Assembly (NCBI RefSeq): GCF_015751905.1
Contig: NZ_JADOUF010000001.1
Coordinates: forward strand, 6,572,001 to 6,636,000
Length of the DNA stretch: 64,000 bases
Origin: Longispora fulva
GTDB lineage: Bacteria > Actinomycetota > Actinomycetes > Mycobacteriales > Micromonosporaceae
Direction: 5' to 3'
This document shows, piece after piece, positions 60,051-64,000 of this stretch (its first letter is position 1; every line of letters begins with the position of its first letter). The position numbers were made by a program, and so were the translations under genes. The notes beneath the pieces were generated by a model. It made no database searches. It was not told the DNA's origin and was given only the letters and a program-made list of their open reading frames with translations.

Positions 60051-60914
60051 TCATAGCGTGAAGCCCTCGGGGAGCAGGCGGGCCAGGGCCCGGACGGCGC
60101 GGTACTGCAGGGCCTTGATCGCGCCCTCGTTCTTTCCCATCGTCTGGGCCGTCTCGGCGACCGAGAACCCCTGGAGGAAGCGGAGCACGATGCACTCCTG
60201 CTGCTCGGGGTTGAGCTGCTTGACCGCGGTCAGCAGGGTCACGTTGGTCAGCTTGTCGATGACGGCGGCCTCGGGGCTGCCCTCGGGGCCGCGTTCCTCC
60301 CGGTCGGCGTCGAGGACGTCAGCCGTGGCGACCTCGAGCCGGTACCGGCCGGATTTGAAGTGGTCGGCCACCAGGTTCCGCGCGATGGTGACCAGCCACG
60401 CGCCCAGGTCCCTGCCCTGCCAGGTGAAGCTGCTGATCCGCTTCAGGGCGCGCAGGAACGTGTCCGAGGTCAGGTCCTCGGCCAGGGGGCGGTTGCCGAC
60501 CCGGAAGTAGATGTACCGGAACACCGTGTCCACGTACCGCTCGTAGAGCATCCCGAACGCCCGCGCCTCGCCGGCCTGCGCGCGCTCGATCAGCGCCCAC
60601 ACCTCCGCGCCGGCGTCGCCCGGGTCGGGGCGGGCCGGCGGGGTGGGCGGCGGCTCCGGCGTACCCCCGGGAATGGCCTCCTCGGTGACCGGCGCCGTGT
60701 CGGTCGGCCCGGCGTTGCGGCGCGGCGGGGTCAGCGTGCTGCCGCCGGCGACCGGGCCGCGTGCGGCCGGCCCGGCATTGGGCCGGGGGCGGCGCACCAC
60801 CCCCTCGTCGCTGCGCAGGGCGCCCGCGAGCAGGATCCGCAGGGACGTGAGCCCATCCGTCAGGGTCTGCCGCACTCCGAACACGTCGTCCGCGGGCAGC
60901 GATAGTCCGTTCAC
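60051..60914 (-). CDS. bldN: BldN-type ECF sigma factor
   Basis: The protein has 287 residues. An unusually long N-terminal region (1-105), rich in Pro, Gly and Arg, precedes sigma region 2 (AFGMLYERYVDTVFRYIYFR, then LTSDTFLRALKRISSFTWQGRD, ARNLVADHFKSGRYRLEV) and region 4 (LNPEQQECIVLRFLQGFSVA, then MGKNEGAIKALQYRAV). This matches Streptomyces BldN, which is made as a proprotein and drives aerial growth and sporulation. The DUF5667 gene downstream fits RsbN. Confidence 0.92.
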   Translation of the reverse strand: MNGLSLPADDVFGVRQTLTDGLTSLRILLAGALRSDEGVVRRPRPNAGPAARGPVAGGSTLTPPRRNAGPTDTAPVTEEAIPGGTPEPPPTPPARPDPGDAGAEVWALIERAQAGEARAFGMLYERYVDTVFRYIYFRVGNRPLAEDLTSDTFLRALKRISSFTWQGRDLGAWLVTIARNLVADHFKSGRYRLEVATADVLDADREERGPEGSPEAAVIDKLTNVTLLTAVKQLNPEQQECIVLRFLQGFSVAETAQTMGKNEGAIKALQYRAVRALARLLPEGFTL

Positions 60915-61279
60915 CTGTCACCCACCAGGGGACAGTGGTGGACAGATGGTGCTTCGACGGGCACAGGGGCCTCCTCAGGCGAGGGGTGTCGGGAGCGAGC
61001 ACGCACTGGAATGGCCGACTCGGTGATGATACGACCGCAAATCTTCCACATGTCCGAACTCCGATACGCAGTGAAACAGTATGCTGCCGCAGCGGGTAGT
61101 CGTCGCACTTACTGTCCGTCATTTGTGGCACGACACGCCCGTACCGGAATCCGACACGCCGCACTAAATGTCTGGAATGCAAGTTTGGACCGGGTTGGTT
61201 TGGGTGAAACCTCGCATAGTGGGCGATCGAACCGGGGTTGATCAGCACGAGACCACCCAGTTGTGCCAGACTCGGCCGC
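60915..61279. other. Promoter region between bldN and the AMP-ligase gene
   Basis: This 365-bp divergent intergenic region is notably A/T-rich between about 61020 and 61210. It should hold the bldN promoter and its regulators, such as BldD if conserved, but I cannot place a reliable site by eye. CAGACT at 61267-61272 ends 7 nt before the ligase GTG and may be its -10. Confidence 0.4.
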
Positions 61280-62833
61280 GTGCACTCCCTCGATGAGCCT
61301 GAGAACCTCGCCGACCTGATCCGCCGTGCGGCGGCCCGCGACCCCGAGCGCACAGCGCTCGTCGCCGGGGCCCGCACCGTGACCTGGGGCGAGCTGGACA
61401 GTCTGGTGGACGCGACGGCCCGGGGCCTGCTGGTCCGAGCCGTGGCTCCAGGCGACCGGGTCGCGGTCATGCTACCGAACACAGTGGAGTTCGTCGCTGC
61501 CTTGTACGGCATCTGGCGGGCCGGTCTGATCGCGGTGCCGATCAATCCCTCGTACACCGACCGGGAGCGCGACCACGTCCTCGACGACTCCGGCGCGGCC
61601 CTGGTGATCGGGCTGGGCGGCGTGGACTTCGACGACATCCCGCTGACCGGGGGCCCGGTCGCTGACCCGGGCGGCGGGCTCGCCGCGCTGCTCTACACGT
61701 CCGGGACGGCGGGGATGCCCAAGGGCGCGATGCTCACCCACCGGGCGCTGATCGCCAACCACGACCAGTTGTCGCAGGTCGATCCGCCGATCGTCCGGTC
61801 GGACGACGTCGTGCTGCTGGCCGTCCCGCTCTTCCACGCCTACGGCCTGAACTCGGGCCTCGGCGCCGTCGCCTACCACGGCGCGACCGGGGTGCTCGTG
61901 GAGCGCTTCGACCCCGTCGACACCCTCGAGCAGGTGCGCCGGCAGGGCGTGACCACGATTCTCGGCGTGCCGCCGATGTACGTCGCCTGGTCGCTGCTGC
62001 CCGACCTAGCCCTCTCGCTGGACAGCCTGCGGATCTCGGTCAGCGGCGCCGCGCCGTTGGACGTCGACACCGCGCGCCGGTTCCAGGCCGCGAGCGGACA
62101 CCCGATCTTCGAGGGGTACGGCCTCACGGAGACCGCCCCGGTCCTGACCAGCACCCTGGTCGGCGGCCCACCGCTGAGCGGCTCTCTCGGTCTCCGACCG
62201 AAGCGAGGCTCGATCGGCCGGCCGGTGCCCGGGGTGGAGATCATGCTCGTCGACTTCGACGGCGACGAGGTGGAACCCGGCGACCCGGGCGAGATCATGG
62301 CCAGGGGCGACAACCTCTTCGAGGGGTACTGGCCCGACCGCCGCGAGGGCCCCGACGCCGAGGGCTGGTGGCACACGGGCGACGTCGCGTACGCCGACCC
62401 GGACGGGGACCTGTTCCTCGTCGACCGGCTCGGCGAACTGATCCTCGTCTCCGGCTTCAACGTCTACCCGCACGAGGTCGAACTGGTCCTGTGTGGCCAC
62501 CCGGACGTCGTCGAGGCGGCGGTGGTGGGGGTGCCGCACCCGTACACAGGGCAGACCGTGAAGGCCTATGTCGTGGTCCGCCAGCCGGTCGGGGTCGAGG
62601 AGCTGATCGCGCACTGCGAGCGGGGCCTGGCCCGGTTCAAGTGCCCGACGGCGATCGAGTTCGTGGCCGAGCTGCCGCACTCGGTGACCGGCAAGGTCCG
62701 CAAGCGGGAGCTGGGCACCCCGCGCGAGCAGTGGCGCACCGACGGCCGGGCGCTGGGCGGCGCGACCGCCGGCGAACCGGCGTCCGACCGGTCCGCCATG
62801 CCGGACGCCCGGGTCGTCGAGGGGGAGCGGTGA
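61280..62833 (+). CDS. AMP-dependent acyl-CoA synthetase/ligase
   Basis: This ANL-superfamily ligase of about 517 residues has A3 loop LLYTSGTAGMPKGAMLTH near residue 150, A5 YGLTETAP, A7 WWHTGDVAYADPDGDLF and the catalytic Lys in SVTGKVRKREL near residue 475. It activates a fatty or other carboxylic acid by adenylation. The region between A2 and A3 is shorter than usual. GTG 61280 fits the family start (LADLIRRAA). It overlaps the glutaredoxin gene by GTGA. Confidence 0.9.
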   Translation: MHSLDEPENLADLIRRAAARDPERTALVAGARTVTWGELDSLVDATARGLLVRAVAPGDRVAVMLPNTVEFVAALYGIWRAGLIAVPINPSYTDRERDHVLDDSGAALVIGLGGVDFDDIPLTGGPVADPGGGLAALLYTSGTAGMPKGAMLTHRALIANHDQLSQVDPPIVRSDDVVLLAVPLFHAYGLNSGLGAVAYHGATGVLVERFDPVDTLEQVRRQGVTTILGVPPMYVAWSLLPDLALSLDSLRISVSGAAPLDVDTARRFQAASGHPIFEGYGLTETAPVLTSTLVGGPPLSGSLGLRPKRGSIGRPVPGVEIMLVDFDGDEVEPGDPGEIMARGDNLFEGYWPDRREGPDAEGWWHTGDVAYADPDGDLFLVDRLGELILVSGFNVYPHEVELVLCGHPDVVEAAVVGVPHPYTGQTVKAYVVVRQPVGVEELIAHCERGLARFKCPTAIEFVAELPHSVTGKVRKRELGTPREQWRTDGRALGGATAGEPASDRSAMPDARVVEGER

Positions 62834-63057
62834 CGCCCAGGATCACCCTGCTCACCCGGGACGGCTGCGGGATGTGCCAGCCGGCCCGCGAGGCCCTCGA
62901 CCGGGTCGGGGAGCCCTGGGTGGAAGTCGACGTGAGTTCGGACATCGCCCTGGAGCGCGAGTACGGCGACCGGCTGCCCGTGGTCCTGCTCGACGGCCGG
63001 GAACATGGCTACTGGCGGGTGGAAGAGGACCGGTTGCGCCGAGATCTCGGTCACTGA
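62830..63057 (+). CDS. Glutaredoxin family protein (Rv0508-like)
   Basis: This 75-residue thioredoxin-fold protein has the redox motif CGMC at residues 13-16 (LLTRDGCGMCQPAREAL), a cis-Pro RLPVVLLDG near residue 49 and an ELRRDL-type end (EDRLRRDLGH). It probably uses mycothiol or thioredoxin reductase. The GTG start overlaps the ligase stop. In mycobacteria the equivalent gene precedes hemA. Confidence 0.9.
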   Translation: MTPRITLLTRDGCGMCQPAREALDRVGEPWVEVDVSSDIALEREYGDRLPVVLLDGREHGYWRVEEDRLRRDLGH

Positions 63058-63107
63058 CGAGCCGTAATTCTTTCGTCAATGTCATACCCCGGCCTTAGCC
63101 TGCCGAT

Positions 63108-63746
63108 GTGGGAAGACACCTGATCTGGGACTGGAACGGCACCCTCCTCGACGACATCACCCTCGTCGTGGCGGCCTGCAACGACGCGTTCGCCAGCGTC
63201 GGGGGCCCGGTGATCGACGTCGACGAGCATCGACGCAGTTTCCGCCGCCCCATCATGGATTACTACGCGGAGGCCCTCCGCCGTCCGGTCGACGCCGACG
63301 AGTTCGCCCGGCTCGACAAGATCTTCCATGACTCCTACCGGGTGGCGCTGCCCGAGTGCGAGCTGCGCGAGGGCGTCGTCGACGCGCTCACCGGCTGGGG
63401 CCCGCGCCAGTCGCTGCTGAGCATGTGGTTCCACGACGAGCTGGTGCCCTGCGTCGACGGGTATGGGCTGACGGAGTTCTTCCAGCGGATCGACGGGCTG
63501 CGCGCCGAGGTCGGCGGGGACAGTAAGGCCGCGTCGCTGGCCGCGCACCTGGGCGCGCTGGGCCTGGCCGGGGCCGACGCCGTGCTGATCGGCGACACCG
63601 TGGACGACGCGCACGCCGCGGCGTCGGTGGGTGCGGCCGTGGTGCTGGTCGGCGGCGGGTTCACCGACGCCGAGCGGCTGCGGGCGCACGGGGTGCCGTT
63701 CGCCGAGACCATCCCCGAGGCCGTGGCCCTGGCCGCAGCGTTGTAG
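63108..63746 (+). CDS. HAD family hydrolase with DWNGT motif I
   Basis: This 212-residue HAD protein resembles phosphoglycolate phosphatases: WDWNGTLLDD at residues 7-16, a helical cap, Ser in LLSMW, Lys in GDSKAAS and the acidic IGDTVDDAHAA near residue 165. Motif I has Asn in place of the second Asp (DxN), so the usual general acid is missing. TAGCCT (63096-63101) ends 6 nt before GTG 63108. The substrate is unknown. Confidence 0.87.
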   Translation: MGRHLIWDWNGTLLDDITLVVAACNDAFASVGGPVIDVDEHRRSFRRPIMDYYAEALRRPVDADEFARLDKIFHDSYRVALPECELREGVVDALTGWGPRQSLLSMWFHDELVPCVDGYGLTEFFQRIDGLRAEVGGDSKAASLAAHLGALGLAGADAVLIGDTVDDAHAAASVGAAVVLVGGGFTDAERLRAHGVPFAETIPEAVALAAAL

Positions 63747-63882
63747 GCCCGCTGAGGGCGACGATGCGCGCGTTGTCAGGAACCTCGCATACAACACCGG
63801 TATGCGAGAACCCTTCCGCCTTCGCCTCCCCGCCCTCAGTGGGCCGATCAGGCTAGATCAAGACCGAAGGTCAAGAGCAAGA
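63746..63882. repeat. Second long inverted-repeat element with GATCAAGA tail
   Basis: GGCCCGCTGAGGGCG (63746-63760) mirrors CGCCCTCAGTGGGCC (63831-63845) with one mismatch, and CTCGCATAC mirrors GTATGCGAG inside. The outer arms match those of the hairpin after regX3. After 7 bp comes CTAGATCAAGACC, then GGTCAAGAGCAAGATC, as after the regX3 element. Confidence 0.75.
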
Positions 63883-63883
63883 T

Positions 63884-64000
63884 CTATCGCAGGTAGGCCA
63901 GTACCGCCAGGACGCGGCGGTGCTGGTCGGAGTCCTGCGGCAGGTCGAGCTTGGTGAAGATGTTGCGCACGTGCTTTTCCACCGCGCCCTCCGTGACCAC
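63884..64000 (-). CDS. NarL/LuxR-type response regulator, 3' end only
   Basis: Only the last 38 codons are inside the window. They read [20 protein letters not shown] followed by [18 protein letters not shown] and a TAG stop, which is the recognition helix and tail of a LuxR helix-turn-helix as in two-component NarL-type regulators. The rest lies to the right of the window. Confidence 0.85.
   Translation of the reverse strand: MVTEGAVEKHVRNIFTKLDLPQDSDQHRRVLAVLAYLR

Overview
This 64 kb window is very GC-rich actinobacterial chromosome, most likely from a Micromonosporaceae-type, mycelial and spore-forming bacterium. The evidence is mycothiol synthesis (mshA), SenX3-RegX3/PhoU, a BldN-type sigma factor with its DUF5667 partner, an AfsR-type regulator, three XRE/DUF5753-DUF397 modules and an HbhA-like protein. 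These assignments come from reading motifs and from recalled family knowledge; no database search was run. I see no rRNA, tRNA, CRISPR array or intact insertion sequence.

Layout. 0-2.5 kb: membrane protein, LmeA-like DUF2993 protein, a Cys-codon leader peptide, thiosulfate sulfurtransferase and SseC. 2.6-6.5 kb: secreted Ig-like protein, then a divergent TetR/MFS efflux pair with five GAAC-N3-GTTC operators between them. 6.6-9.3 kb: a lower-GC island with DUF6879, XRE and DUF397 genes. 9.4-17.3 kb: DsrE, nitrobindin-like FABP, a large secreted Kelch protein, a winged-helix regulator, PabC-like lyase and YgfZ. As I recall it, the core of 0.3-17.3 kb resembles the M. tuberculosis Rv0811c-Rv0817c neighbourhood.

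17.4-31 kb: ArsR/MFS, a fused reductase-deaminase with BKACE and asparaginase-II genes, an Rv0474-hbhA-DUF2516 block, an ECF41 sigma factor divergent from a carboxymuconolactone decarboxylase (both with ECF41-type promoters), an EI24 protein, allantoate amidohydrolase and a LuxR-family LAL regulator. 31-34 kb: macro domain protein, two small genes, and a second XRE/DUF397 module.

33.6-63 kb: a long block that resembles Rv0484c-Rv0508: methyltransferase, SDR, mshA, YbjN, two paralogous MFS genes, gpmA, phoU, senX3-regX3, then an ABC exporter, an AfsR-type regulator and a third XRE/DUF397 module as insertions, then the Rv0495c-like protein, Ppx/GppA, TIM-barrel isomerase, CGNR protein, proline dehydrogenase, BldC-like HTH, a 33-aa basic protein, epimerase, acyltransferase, SerB1-like HAD, rsbN-bldN, AMP-ligase, glutaredoxin and a HAD hydrolase. 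The right edge cuts a LuxR-type response regulator.

Two features run across the window. At least nineteen genes have a TANNNT -10 box ending 5-7 bp before the start codon, which predicts leaderless transcripts. A dispersed intergenic repeat (GATCAA-type module, then GACGGTTACGCCGCG, then GGCACCTC) recurs mainly at convergent gene ends, and related GATCAAGA modules follow about 100-bp hairpins with shared terminal inverted repeats. This repeat family is the best candidate here for something not yet described.
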